From: Limanda limanda
Lineage: Eukaryota; Chordata; Actinopteri; Pleuronectiformes; Pleuronectidae
Assembly (NCBI RefSeq): GCF_963576545.1
Contig: NC_083651.1
Location: 17,483,748 to 17,547,747, forward strand
Direction: 5' to 3'
DNA length: 64,000 nt
How positions within the stretch are numbered: the first letter of the stretch is position 1; each line of letters starts with the position of its first letter. Shown here piece by piece: positions 51,501-64,000 of this stretch. The notes beneath the pieces are model-generated. The model searched no databases. It was given only the letters and a program-made list of their open reading frames with translations, and was not told the DNA's origin. The translations under genes were made by a program, and so were the position numbers.

Positions 51501-52801
51501 CTGAGACTTTTTTTCCACAAGCAGTGCTGATCTACGAGCCTCAATCTGTTCAACTGTCAAATGATATCTTCATTGTTCCACATGTCCACATACATTTAAT
51601 AAATCTGCACGTTATATGTTTCGCGTGGCTCCTCACCAGTCGTTTTTATGTCCTGTCTTTCAGGAAAGCGGTCATTCCCCCTGGAGGAGGAAGCAACAGA
51701 ACCGAACAGCTGGGGGAGGGAAGAGAGGCAGCGATGTAAAACGAAATAGTAAGCCATCTGTGGTAGGAGAGCCCATCAAAGAGGAGGCTGCCAGCAGCAG
51801 CAGCAGCGCGCCAAAGAAAGGTACCAAGGAGTCGAAGAGGAGGAGGGCAGACGACAGTCCGCCCAGCTCCCAGGCCAAGCCTGACAGCCCCGGGTCCGGT
51901 GCCAAAAAAGCCAAACTGGCCAAAGACGACACAAATGGGCTGGAAATGTGCCGGTAGGTGTGAACGCATCCTCACTGCATGGATAGAAAACTACATTTAT
52001 TTCTTCTCACTGTTAAAAACGCAAACAGTGGGGGACTGGGACGTTATCCAAGGAAGAACCCATCAGATTAGATTTAGTTGTGAATAAAGGTATTTTTTTC
52101 CTACTTTAACATTTCAAGAGATTGTGTTTCGCAACATTTTTGCTAATTTCTCAGAGAATGATTTATGGATCTTCGTGAAAAAACCAGGACTGGTATTTAT
52201 GAGCGTGTGCAGATCCAAATAAAAATCCAGATGTAAAGAATCTAACTGTGGTTTCGTAAGGGGACTGTTGTTGGTTATCTGGTTAGATGAGCTGTGATGA
52301 CATGTCCAATCATCATTGTTCACTTAAAAATCTGTTTCAAGCTTTTTCACAAATATCTGAAACTATATTAAAAGCTCAGCTTTGTCAACTGTTCACTCCT
52401 CCAGAGTTCTGCTGGCTGAGCTGGAGGCTCATCAGGACGCGTGGCCCTTTCTTACTCCAGTCAATTACAAAGCTGTACCCGGATACAAGAAGGTCATCAA
52501 GAAGCCCATGGACTTCTCCACCATCAGAGAAAAACTCACCAACAACCAGTACGTTTGTGTTATACATACATTCATACATCCTTTATTTCAGTTACTTTTC
52601 TGATTTGAATGCTGCCTCTGAATTACAACTAAACCATTTTCTAATCTTTGCAGGTACTTAAATTTAGAGACATTCATCATGGACGTCAACCTTGTTTTTG
52701 ACAACTGCGAGAAATACAACGAGGACGATTCAGAAATCGGACAAGCCGGACACAACATGAGAGAATTCTTTGACAAACGATGGACTGAGCTGCTGAAGTA
52801 A
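30384..52801 (+). CDS. baz2b: BAZ2B-like bromodomain/PHD chromatin remodelling subunit (whole coding region)
   Basis: Homologue of human BAZ2B (about 2168 residues), an accessory subunit of ISWI remodellers that reads histone H3. Exons: 30384-30543, 32126-32311, 32820-32951, 33297-33487, 35491-35703, 36020-36688, 37442-37503, 37601-38055, 38250-38546, 39271-39331, 40416-40524, 40688-40789, 41107-41317, 41842-41934, 42018-42079, 42379-42444, 43295-43360, 43946-43990, 44190-44216 (cassette), 45084-45149, 45248-45388, 45884-46138, 46625-46848, 47252-47326, 47443-47677, 47793-47855, 47944-48088, 48169-48866, 49088-49376, 49545-49700, 49861-50015, 50170-50375, 50604-50736, 51348-51494, 51664-51953, 52405-52548, 52654-52801. 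The sum is 6777 nt, so 2258 residues plus stop. Every junction phase agrees. Domains: TAM about 800-885, DDT 1150-1215, PHD 2017-2065, bromodomain 2162-2258. Which fish ohnolog (a or b) this is cannot be told. Confidence 0.95.
32126..32311 (+). CDS. baz2b: baz2b coding exon 2
   Basis: Bounded by tctccag and ccag|gtaagg, phase 1 in and 1 out. Residues [10 protein letters not shown] and [10 protein letters not shown] match the conserved N-terminal block of human BAZ2B (HPVFGLHSAS...SEFGGLGTLG). Confidence 0.9.
32820..32951 (+). CDS. baz2b: baz2b coding exon 3
   Basis: Encodes [20 protein letters not shown], aligned to the human segment EWWRTTDAHTRTGATFFPPL. Phase 1 in and out; acceptor acactccag, donor atcag|gttagc. 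Confidence 0.9.
33297..33487 (+). CDS. baz2b: baz2b coding exon 4
   Basis: Opens [12 protein letters not shown], an N-G tripeptide repeat that extends the human GVNGSINGS, then a Ser- and Lys-rich stretch ending KTKEK. Phase 1 in, 0 out. The next intron is nearly filled by a hAT transposon. Confidence 0.88.
33568..35456 (-). mobile_element. hAT-type element (1889 bp) filling baz2b intron 4
   Basis: Terminal inverted repeats CAGGGGTCTCAAACTC and GAGTTTGAGACCCCTG are perfect over 16 bp. The flanking 8-bp duplication GTTTAAAT is exact (33560-33567 and 35457-35464). On the minus strand the left half encodes the C-terminal part of a hAT transposase of the GTF2IRD2/Charlie-like kind, broken. The right half is CpG-rich and probably held the element's promoter side. 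Without it the intron would be only about 106 bp. The right end lies 34 nt before exon 5. Confidence 0.88.
33785..34250 (-). pseudogene. broken hAT transposase C-terminal fragment
   Basis: The minus-strand reading contains [18 protein letters not shown], then after an in-frame TGA a stretch with [20 protein letters not shown] and [15 protein letters not shown]. These are the hAT dimerisation-region words seen in GTF2IRD2-like transposase-derived proteins. A frame change near 34215 and the stop disable it. Only the C-terminal end of the protein is present. Confidence 0.82.
35491..35703 (+). CDS. baz2b: baz2b coding exon 5: acidic Ser/Asp tract
   Basis: Encodes a Ser-rich run followed by an acidic block ([26 protein letters not shown]), matching the first acidic tract of human BAZ2B. 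Such S-D/E runs are typical CK2 substrates. Phase 0 in and out; acceptor ttgttacttag, donor GTCAAG|gtaagg. Confidence 0.9.
36020..36688 (+). CDS. baz2b: baz2b coding exon 6: SPKP-repeat exon
   Basis: 223 codons. [14 protein letters not shown] aligns with human KHTSVIQSTGLVS, fixing identity and frame. From 36317 to 36538 (about residues 394-467) it holds nine degenerate 8-10-residue repeats built on S-P-K-P/H, which I do not recall from human BAZ2B. Acceptor cccactcag, donor CGAGAAAG|gtgagt, phase 0 both sides. Confidence 0.9.
36317..36538 (+). repeat. coding S-P-K-P tandem repeat, nine units
   Basis: Units read [70 protein letters not shown] and SPKP. The 24-30-nt period indicates a coding minisatellite kept in frame. 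Confidence 0.85.
37442..37503 (+). CDS. baz2b: baz2b coding exon 7 (62 nt, predicted from phase)
   Basis: Exon 6 ends in phase 0 while exon 8 must be entered in phase 2, so an exon of length 2 mod 3 is required. This segment has a strong pyrimidine-rich acceptor (gcatttttatttag), 62 nt open in frame ([12 protein letters not shown]...), and donor AACTG|gtatta. No clear human counterpart was recalled, so it rests on phase and splice sites. Confidence 0.65.
37601..38055 (+). CDS. baz2b: baz2b coding exon 8
   Basis: [19 protein letters not shown] matches human NHQPNGVIQSVIQEAPLAL, and INLSIG matches VNLSTSG. It ends with a second acidic Ser/Asp tract ([17 protein letters not shown]). Acceptor cccacacag, donor CTATCAG|gttaga, out in phase 1. 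Confidence 0.9.
38250..38546 (+). CDS. baz2b: baz2b coding exon 9
   Basis: Continues the acidic tract ([16 protein letters not shown]), then a Pro/Lys and Ser-rich linker including [11 protein letters not shown]. Phase 1 in and out; acceptor ttccccgcag, donor CTGCCAG|gtaaca. Confidence 0.88.
38823..38859. other. perfect 14-bp hairpin with an alternative 8-bp hairpin
   Basis: GGAACATGTTTTGT (38826-38839) and ACAAAACATGTTCC (38846-38859) are exact reverse complements around a 6-nt loop. An overlapping alternative pairs CATGGAAC (38823-38830) with GTTCCATG (38838-38845). It lies in baz2b intron 9. The arms contain GAACATGTTT and AAACATGTTC, both fitting the p53 half-site RRRCWWGYYY, 12 bp apart. 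Confidence 0.8.
39271..39331 (+). CDS. baz2b: baz2b coding exon 10: start of TAM/MBD-like domain
   Basis: Encodes [20 protein letters not shown], matching human [19 protein letters not shown] just before the TAM domain. Phase 1 in, 2 out; donor GG|gtgagc. Confidence 0.92.
40416..40524 (+). CDS. baz2b: baz2b coding exon 11: TAM/MBD-like domain
   Basis: [20 protein letters not shown] and [16 protein letters not shown] are near-identical to human BAZ2B. In BAZ2 proteins this TAM (TTF-IIP5, ARBP, MBD) fold binds nucleic acid. Acceptor gtttgctcag, donor ATGAAG|gtgaac, phase 0 out. Confidence 0.95.
40688..40789 (+). CDS. baz2b: baz2b coding exon 12: TAM domain, second part
   Basis: [20 protein letters not shown] and [13 protein letters not shown] match the human segment [20 protein letters not shown]. 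Phase 0 on both sides. Confidence 0.95.
41107..41317 (+). CDS. baz2b: baz2b coding exon 13: region homologous to AT-hooks
   Basis: [18 protein letters not shown] aligns with human MQWCLLKEEDVIPRIRAM. Human then has two AT-hook cores, GRRGRPP and RKGRPP. Here the same places read GRRSRSL and [11 protein letters not shown], so both G-R-P cores are gone. It ends [12 protein letters not shown], phase 1 out. Confidence 0.93.
41842..41934 (+). CDS. baz2b: baz2b coding exon 14: charged helical region
   Basis: [20 protein letters not shown] matches human [20 protein letters not shown]. First exon of a long Lys/Glu/Gln-rich, probably helical stretch before the DDT domain. Phase 1 in and out. Confidence 0.93.
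42018..42079 (+). CDS. baz2b: baz2b coding exon 15: charged helical region
   Basis: [20 protein letters not shown], near-identical to human AIMAAEEKRKQKEQIKIMKQ. Acceptor ttttctag, donor CAGCAA|gtaagg, phase 0 out. Confidence 0.94.
42379..42444 (+). CDS. baz2b: baz2b coding exon 16: charged helical region
   Basis: [20 protein letters not shown] plus LE, identical to human over this span. 66 nt, symmetric phase 0. Confidence 0.95.
43295..43360 (+). CDS. baz2b: baz2b coding exon 17: charged helical region
   Basis: [20 protein letters not shown] plus NK, matching human AKKKKKEEAANAKLLEAEKR. 66 nt; the donor AACAAG|gtcaat is weaker than its neighbours. Confidence 0.93.
43443..43672 (+). repeat. 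possible retroposon 3' end in baz2b intron
   Basis: An AT-rich stretch ending gcgggtacaaataaagtaacc followed by ctgaacgtgaac resembles the 3' tail of a fish non-LTR retroposon or SINE. No target duplication or coding part was identified. Confidence 0.35.
43946..43990 (+). CDS. baz2b: baz2b coding exon 18: charged helical region
   Basis: [15 protein letters not shown], matching human KEKEMRRQQAVLLKHQ. 45 nt, phase 0; donor CACCAG|gtgggt. Confidence 0.93.
44190..44216 (+). CDS. baz2b: baz2b cassette microexon (27 nt)
   Basis: Encodes ELERHRLDM between cttcctaccag and ATG|gtatgg. It is 27 nt long with phase 0 on both sides, so inclusion or skipping keeps the frame. It falls exactly where human BAZ2 proteins read KHQ-ERERRRQ. 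I recall the same nine residues from some vertebrate BAZ2 isoforms but cannot verify this. It is probably alternatively spliced. Confidence 0.75.
45084..45149 (+). CDS. baz2b: baz2b coding exon 20: charged helical region
   Basis: [20 protein letters not shown] plus AE, matching human [20 protein letters not shown]. 66 nt, phase 0. Confidence 0.94.
45248..45388 (+). CDS. baz2b: baz2b coding exon 21: end of helical region
   Basis: [20 protein letters not shown], then [20 protein letters not shown], the strongly conserved lead-in to the DDT domain. 47 codons, phase 0; donor CTTAAG|gtattc. Confidence 0.95.
45884..46138 (+). CDS. baz2b: baz2b coding exon 22: DDT domain
   Basis: [20 protein letters not shown], then [10 protein letters not shown] and [14 protein letters not shown]: the DDT domain of BAZ-family proteins, about residues 1150-1215. 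This helical module contacts ISWI ATPases in related complexes. Phase 0 both sides. Confidence 0.95.
46625..46848 (+). CDS. baz2b: baz2b coding exon 23: WHIM1-type block
   Basis: [20 protein letters not shown] and [20 protein letters not shown] with ELCCSKAV match human (FQAHTPAQKASVLAFLINEL). This is the WHIM1 motif shared by WSTF/HB1/Itc1-like ISWI partners. Phase 0 in, 2 out. Confidence 0.94.
47252..47326 (+). CDS. baz2b: baz2b coding exon 24
   Basis: [20 protein letters not shown] then EGKLRK, as human [18 protein letters not shown]. Phase 2 in and out; donor CGCAA|gtgagt. Confidence 0.94.
47443..47677 (+). CDS. baz2b: baz2b coding exon 25: third acidic tract
   Basis: [15 protein letters not shown] matches human LRIIHAKKTGKRDTS, then a long Asp/Glu run ([20 protein letters not shown]) ending [12 protein letters not shown]. 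Acceptor gcgttcaaag, donor GAGGAG|gtcagt, phase 0 out. Confidence 0.93.
47793..47855 (+). CDS. baz2b: baz2b coding exon 26
   Basis: [20 protein letters not shown] plus K, as human [16 protein letters not shown]. 63 nt, phase 0. Confidence 0.93.
47944..48088 (+). CDS. baz2b: baz2b coding exon 27: WHIM2-type block
   Basis: [20 protein letters not shown] then EGMES, near-identical to human GQDRYRRRYWILPQCGGIFV. The W-x-L-P core is the WHIM2-like motif of ISWI partner proteins. Phase 0 in, 1 out. Confidence 0.95.
48169..48866 (+). CDS. baz2b: baz2b coding exon 28 (698 nt)
   Basis: Conserved anchors are [20 protein letters not shown] and [15 protein letters not shown] (human [33 protein letters not shown]). 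The rest is Ser/Pro-rich and poorly conserved. [10 protein letters not shown] fits a SUMO-type I-K-x-E site, as human VQIKEE (inference). Phase 1 in, 0 out. Confidence 0.92.
49088..49376 (+). CDS. baz2b: baz2b coding exon 29
   Basis: Low-complexity Ser/Pro linker ending [18 protein letters not shown], matching human AVEVAKPVDFPSPKPIPE. The front half has no clear human counterpart. Acceptor ttcctcccag, donor CCTGAGG|gtaaga, phase 1 out. Confidence 0.88.
49545..49700 (+). CDS. baz2b: baz2b coding exon 30
   Basis: [20 protein letters not shown] and [20 protein letters not shown] match human GWWRIIDPEDLKALLKVLHL and RGIREKALQKQIQKHLDYIT, a BAZ2-specific helical block. Phase 1 in and out. Confidence 0.94.
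49861..50015 (+). CDS. baz2b: baz2b coding exon 31
   Basis: [20 protein letters not shown] and [15 protein letters not shown], as human ENWSVEEQAMEMDLSVLQQV. Phase 1 in, 0 out. Confidence 0.94.
50170..50375 (+). CDS. baz2b: baz2b coding exon 32
   Basis: [20 protein letters not shown], then [20 protein letters not shown], as human [20 protein letters not shown] and SDNPLDIAVTRLADLERN. Phase 0 in, 2 out; donor CGAAG|gtacct. Confidence 0.94.
50604..50736 (+). CDS. baz2b: baz2b coding exon 33, tandem acceptor
   Basis: [20 protein letters not shown] and [17 protein letters not shown] match human LRVWRRALSEARSAAQVALC. The acceptor reads aaagcag|TGAGG. Use of the earlier AG (exon from 50601) would add one Ser codon in frame, a NAGNAG site. 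Phase 2 in, 0 out. Confidence 0.93.
51348..51494 (+). CDS. baz2b: baz2b coding exon 34: PHD finger
   Basis: A complete C4-H-C3 PHD finger in one exon: [20 protein letters not shown], then CHTYC and [12 protein letters not shown]. All eight zinc ligands are present. In BAZ2B this finger binds the unmodified N terminus of histone H3. The acidic LLLLCDGCD stretch that contacts H3 is intact. Phase 0 both sides. Confidence 0.97.
51664..51953 (+). CDS. baz2b: baz2b coding exon 35: basic linker
   Basis: Lys/Arg/Ser-rich linker between PHD finger and bromodomain, with [14 protein letters not shown] and [17 protein letters not shown]; human has a similar basic Ser-rich stretch (KRGNKDLKKRKMEE). Clusters such as ESKRRRAD could act as nuclear localisation signals (inference). 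Phase 0 in, 2 out. Confidence 0.9.
52030..52290 (+). repeat. dispersed fish repeat, copy A
   Basis: From a gggacgttatccaaggaag start through aatttatggatctt-like wording to gtgtgcagatccaaataaaa. The same family recurs at 63030-63305 and is common in fish genomes; family name unknown to me. It lies in baz2b intron 35. Confidence 0.6.
52405..52548 (+). CDS. baz2b: baz2b coding exon 36: bromodomain, first part
   Basis: [20 protein letters not shown], then [20 protein letters not shown], as human ILTEMETHEDAWPFLLPVN. The WPF shelf and the ZA-loop PMDFSTI are intact. Phase 2 in and out; donor AACCA|gtacgt. Confidence 0.96.
52654..52801 (+). CDS. baz2b: baz2b coding exon 37: bromodomain end and stop
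   Basis: [20 protein letters not shown] then [19 protein letters not shown]. The acetyl-lysine-binding Asn (in EKYNEDD) is present. The protein ends RWTELLK and TAA at 52799-52801, the same C-terminal position as human BAZ2B. Confidence 0.96.
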
Positions 52802-53850
52802 AACAAAAAATAAAATAAAGAAAATAATGTGTGCTACTTTCTACATATCAAACTTCCTCTTTGGTGTCGGAGGCCTTCTCTTCACCTGTGACACTAGATC
52901 AGTGTAGAGCTGTAATAAAGCTGATGTGCAATGTGAAAGGACAAACTAACACTCCATGGATCAGTATCTTCAAGTGCAATACTGTTTACTTCATGAAAAT
53001 AACTCAACATTTTGTTTGGGAATCTAAAGAGGTCATTGACTCTTTCTTATCATCAGCACTGCAGTACAGCTTTTTGTATATGTGTATTTATTTTTCATAT
53101 TTATGTTTGAGTCTTTTCTAAGAAACGGAAGGAGATGGCACACAGCTTTAACTACGTCTGAAGATTGTTTTATGGACTACTGATCAAGCTGATCAGGAAA
53201 AAAAAAGAAGTTTACAGCATTTATTTGTAACTATGGGGTCCAGCGGTGCTACTGTTCTGTTTAAGTGTAAAAAGATACGGAGGTTTACTGTCACATGTAT
53301 AGTGTTCATTGCTGTCTTTATTTACATTTCTAAAATGTATAGTGTACATACTGAACCGTCTCTGTGGATCAGGATATTGTAGCATTTCAAACACTCTGTC
53401 TGAACATCCACTCAAACACTGCTTTCCTCAGTATTGCAGTGCCTGACCTCTGAACAGTGAACGGAGTAGTGCATTCGTCTCTTTCTTCTTTTTCTATTTA
53501 CAGTGTGTGTTTGCTCTGTGTGTGTCCTGCACAACATACTGTAAGAAACCCCCTTACACAAAATGCAAAGTTCTCTGTGGTGCATCGTGTTTGATCTCCG
53601 AGCCGTTCCTTTAACCAGTCTTGTCAGACGTCCTGCGGACAGACGTGACACCTGCGCTGGGCTTTAATCCAGCAGGGAGTTGGACGGAGTCACGGTCGGC
53701 TGGAGGCGTCTCCAGACAGCTGCAGCCGGAAGACTTGGAAGTAACTGGATTTTACTATGAATATAGTAGTAGCAACTTTTGTAGGTATATTCTTTTTAAA
53801 TGGTGGATGTGTGGCACAGATCAAATAAAAGTTTTTTTTCCAGAAGTAAT
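52802..53850 (+). other. baz2b: baz2b 3' untranslated region (end approximate)
   Basis: AATAAA hexamers lie at 52809-52814, immediately after the stop, at 52914-52919 and at 53824-53829. The last is followed by a T-rich stretch and is the best candidate for a distal poly(A) site; the first two would give very short 3' UTRs. No other gene was seen between here and 54900. Confidence 0.5.
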
Positions 53851-54977
53851 ACTTATTAAGAAGAATCTCAGCCTTTTTAGCTTTGAAGATAAGTTTAATA
53901 ATCATTTAAGATGTTATTTGAAGGACACTTATTGGGAACATATTTTTTCTACTTTATACTTCTCTTCACTGGGAAGTGTTTCAGTTATTTTTTCACTTCG
54001 CTCCTGCTGCTTACTAACGTTTCACAGCGTAGTTAGTTGGTAAAATAAAACATGATCAACAAATAAAATACAAAGTCTAGTTTGAGATCTGATGATCTAA
54101 CATCATTTAAAGGAGCTCAAATCGGTTGATGTGGATTTTAAATAATTCTGACAATTATCTTAATATTTAAGATAAAATAATAACAGGACTTTTTTAATTT
54201 TAATTCTAAGTAAGCGTATTTTACAGACACTTCAGTGGAAATTATATAGTTACGCTACTTTAAAAAAAGATTTTGAGGTGTGAATGGACTAAAAGAGCAG
54301 AAGTTAATCATAAACATGCTATAGGGTTCAACGCATCAGTGTCAATGAAGGTTAATTCACTACTTCAGTAATATTTTGAGGGATTTACTGTTTTACTGTT
54401 AAGGATTTTGCATTTTTTCAACTTCATACATACACCACTTCACTGGGAAATATTCACTCCAGTGTTACTGCTTACTTTAATTTCCCAGCTACAGAAGTTG
54501 GATAATCAGCAGGTTGAATTCTGAATATAAATGATCAACAGATGAAATGTAATACAGTATACTGTTATTGTTATAATGTAAAGTAGATTAAATCAGCTCC
54601 ACTGAAAAGAGCCACTCTGGGTTGTGATAGGTTTTCATACTTGATGCATTTGTCTCTGATGATCACCTTCAAATTTAAAGATTAAATAATAACTGATTAT
54701 GATTTGGAGTTCAGCAACAACAACAAAGTGAAATCCCTTCACTAGGAGAAGGTCAAACTGTCAGAAGAAGTGAGCATTGTGTGACTGAGGATCACGTGAC
54801 TGATAACATCTGAGATAACCACTGTATAACCGAACCAGGAAGTCCATGTTCCTCCCGAGAGGATTCACATCCGCCTTCATCCCTCTGACAGCTCCCATCA
54901 GCTGTTTGTCTCATATTAGATCAGTGTGCGCCCCCTGGTGAGTGAACCTCCTCCTCCTCCTCCTCCTCTTCATCATC
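53851..54977. other. baz2b-wdsub1 intergenic region and wdsub1 5' leader
   Basis: AT-rich, no coding exon seen. The last 200 bp carry an extended E-box TCACGTGA and a (CTC)n run at 54945-54968 just before the wdsub1 start. Confidence 0.55.
54792..54799. promoter_or_regulatory. palindromic E-box TCACGTGA
   Basis: A perfect TCACGTGA, the preferred site of USF and MiT/TFE bHLH factors, lies 179 bp upstream of the wdsub1 start codon. Function is inferred from position only. Confidence 0.4.
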
Positions 54978-62736
<7,759 letters not shown>

Positions 62737-64000
62737 GTAAATAAATCCATTGCTTTGTTTTGCCCTTAGAATTCTTCATTCACAGACGTATAAGAGCTGA
62801 AAAGTGCTGTGTCTCAATTTCTATTTTGTGTGTGTGTGTCCAGTTCTTTTGAAATAATCTCATGTTTGGGTCAGTGTCAGCAGGAAGTTAATATAAGTCT
62901 TCGTGCAGGTGTTTAGATAATTCCATGTCCCGATCCTCCTTTCATTTCCCGCTTCTCTTCCAGTCTCTGCCAAGTAGGTTATGTCTTTTATGCCTGTTGT
63001 TTTTTCCGACTGTAATGTGATTTCCACAAAACTGGGGAAGGGTTGGATGTGGGCCAAGAGAGAATCCATCAAACTTTGGCACAGATCCGTGCAAACTGTG
63101 GGGATCCAGGGTTTTTGGTTTTACTTCCTTAAACATTGCAAGACATGGCGTTAACATTTTCACCAGTTTCCTATCGGTAATAATTTATGGATCTTGTTGG
63201 GGAAAAAACCCAGGCGTATTTAACAGACTTATATCTCTGAGTGTGTGCAGCTTGATTGAATTTCAGGGAACTCTTGGGCTTTGCATTCACCTGAGTGCCA
63301 TTCTAGTTTTCTCTATGTTGCATGTAAGGAGAGCTTTCCCCATGTTGTGTTTGTCATGTAGGTCCACTGTATATCTACATGCTGTAAACTGGGTTGTGTG
63401 AAGCCAGGAACAAAAAAGGTTCAGTTTCGGGTGAAGCCATGAAGAGAAGTTGCACTTTACCCAAAATAAACATCTGCCATTATTCTTTCTCTCCACGCCA
63501 ACAAATCCCATGAAAAGACTAAAACCAACAATTGGTTAATCTCTGTAGTTTTTTACCAAAGCCCATATATTCCTTCTCTATTGTTAAATGATGCAGTTTA
63601 TAGTTTCAGATCCAAAGAGGCTGTGTTATATCCTACAACATGATTTAGTTTTTAGCGATGTTACAGCCATGACTCTGGGAATCAGTGTCAGTCCACCAGT
63701 AAAAAATATCTCAGCAACTATTGTTGGGCTTGCACTGAATTTTCATCCACACAAAAACTCTTGATTTAGATTTACTAATTATGTTTCCATCAGCCTCAAC
63801 TGTTATTAGTTTAGTGCCAATTAGCATCTGTTTCTAGATGATGTTCCATGTTGGTTTTCACAGGGTCAACACTCAGTTTTTAATCCATTTTAACACAACG
63901 CAGCCACACAGAGGAATTCTTGGACATGGTGTCAATTAGATTGGAGCTGACGCAGAGAAAAACATTCAGTAAACATGAAGTTATTCCAGCAGGCAGCCTT
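62737..64000. other. wdsub1 intron, no exon seen
   Basis: No SAM or U-box coding sequence was found. It holds dispersed repeat copy B (63030-63305). The remainder is AT-rich and unassigned. Confidence 0.5.
63030..63305 (+). repeat. dispersed fish repeat, copy B
   Basis: Shares with copy A (52030-52290) the order ggccaaga-agaatccatcaa, ttaacattgcaaga, aatttatggatctt, gaaaaaacc-agg and gagtgtgtgcag. Same orientation in both genes' introns. Confidence 0.6.

Larger units (their letters stand above)
30544..52653 (+). other. baz2b introns longer than 300 nt: content
   Basis: Introns 30544-32125, 32312-32819, 32952-33296, 36689-37441, 40790-41106, 41318-41841, 42445-43294, 44217-45083, 45389-45883, 46139-46624, 46849-47251 and 50737-51347 hold nothing I can name. 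Exceptions elsewhere: a hAT element in 33488-35490, a hairpin in 38547-39249, short CA and TA microsatellites near 39570 and 40299-40322, a retroposon-like tail in 43361-43945, and a dispersed repeat in 51954-52404. An imperfect inverted repeat lies at 31932-31969. Confidence 0.6.

Overview
This window is nuclear DNA of a ray-finned fish, probably a percomorph teleost. The evidence is many short coding exons with GT-AG introns, long TG microsatellites, several interspersed repeats of fish type, and two genes whose proteins match vertebrate families. No RNA gene, CRISPR array or prokaryotic feature was seen. All identifications come from reading the sequence and from remembered protein families; no search was run.

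Layout: 1-5.9 kb is non-coding and ends in a dimeric tandem-repeat array (4450-5915). This array abuts a CpG-rich promoter region with a palindromic CRE and a first non-coding exon of baz2b (about 5930-6202). A second leader exon lies at 12625-12667. The baz2b coding region runs from 30384 to 52801 on the + strand in 37 exons, one of them an optional 27-nt cassette. All junction phases agree, and together they give about 2258 residues. The predicted protein has the BAZ2B order: Ser-rich N terminus, acidic tracts, TAM/MBD-like domain, charged helical region, DDT, WHIM-type blocks, PHD finger and C-terminal bromodomain.

About 2.2 kb downstream on the same strand begins a wdsub1-like gene (54978 to beyond the window). 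Exons for the WD-repeat part are recognisable, but the copy shows a phase conflict and two frameshifting lesions, and two of its acceptors sit directly behind very long TG tracts. The baz2b-wdsub1 head-to-tail order is the same as the human BAZ2B-WDSUB1 order.

Three different hAT-type transposons with perfect 8-bp target duplications (21373-22350, 33568-35456, 56074-56872) lie inside introns. One fills almost all of a formerly about 106-bp intron and ends 34 nt before an exon. One retains a BED-zinc-finger exon with splice sites, and one retains what looks like a transposase start. The main points for follow-up are the S-P-K-P array specific to this baz2b, the loss of its AT-hook cores, a possible upstream in-frame start, a switchable perfect hairpin holding two p53-type half-sites, and the apparent decay of wdsub1. 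I did not find a convincingly new multi-gene system.
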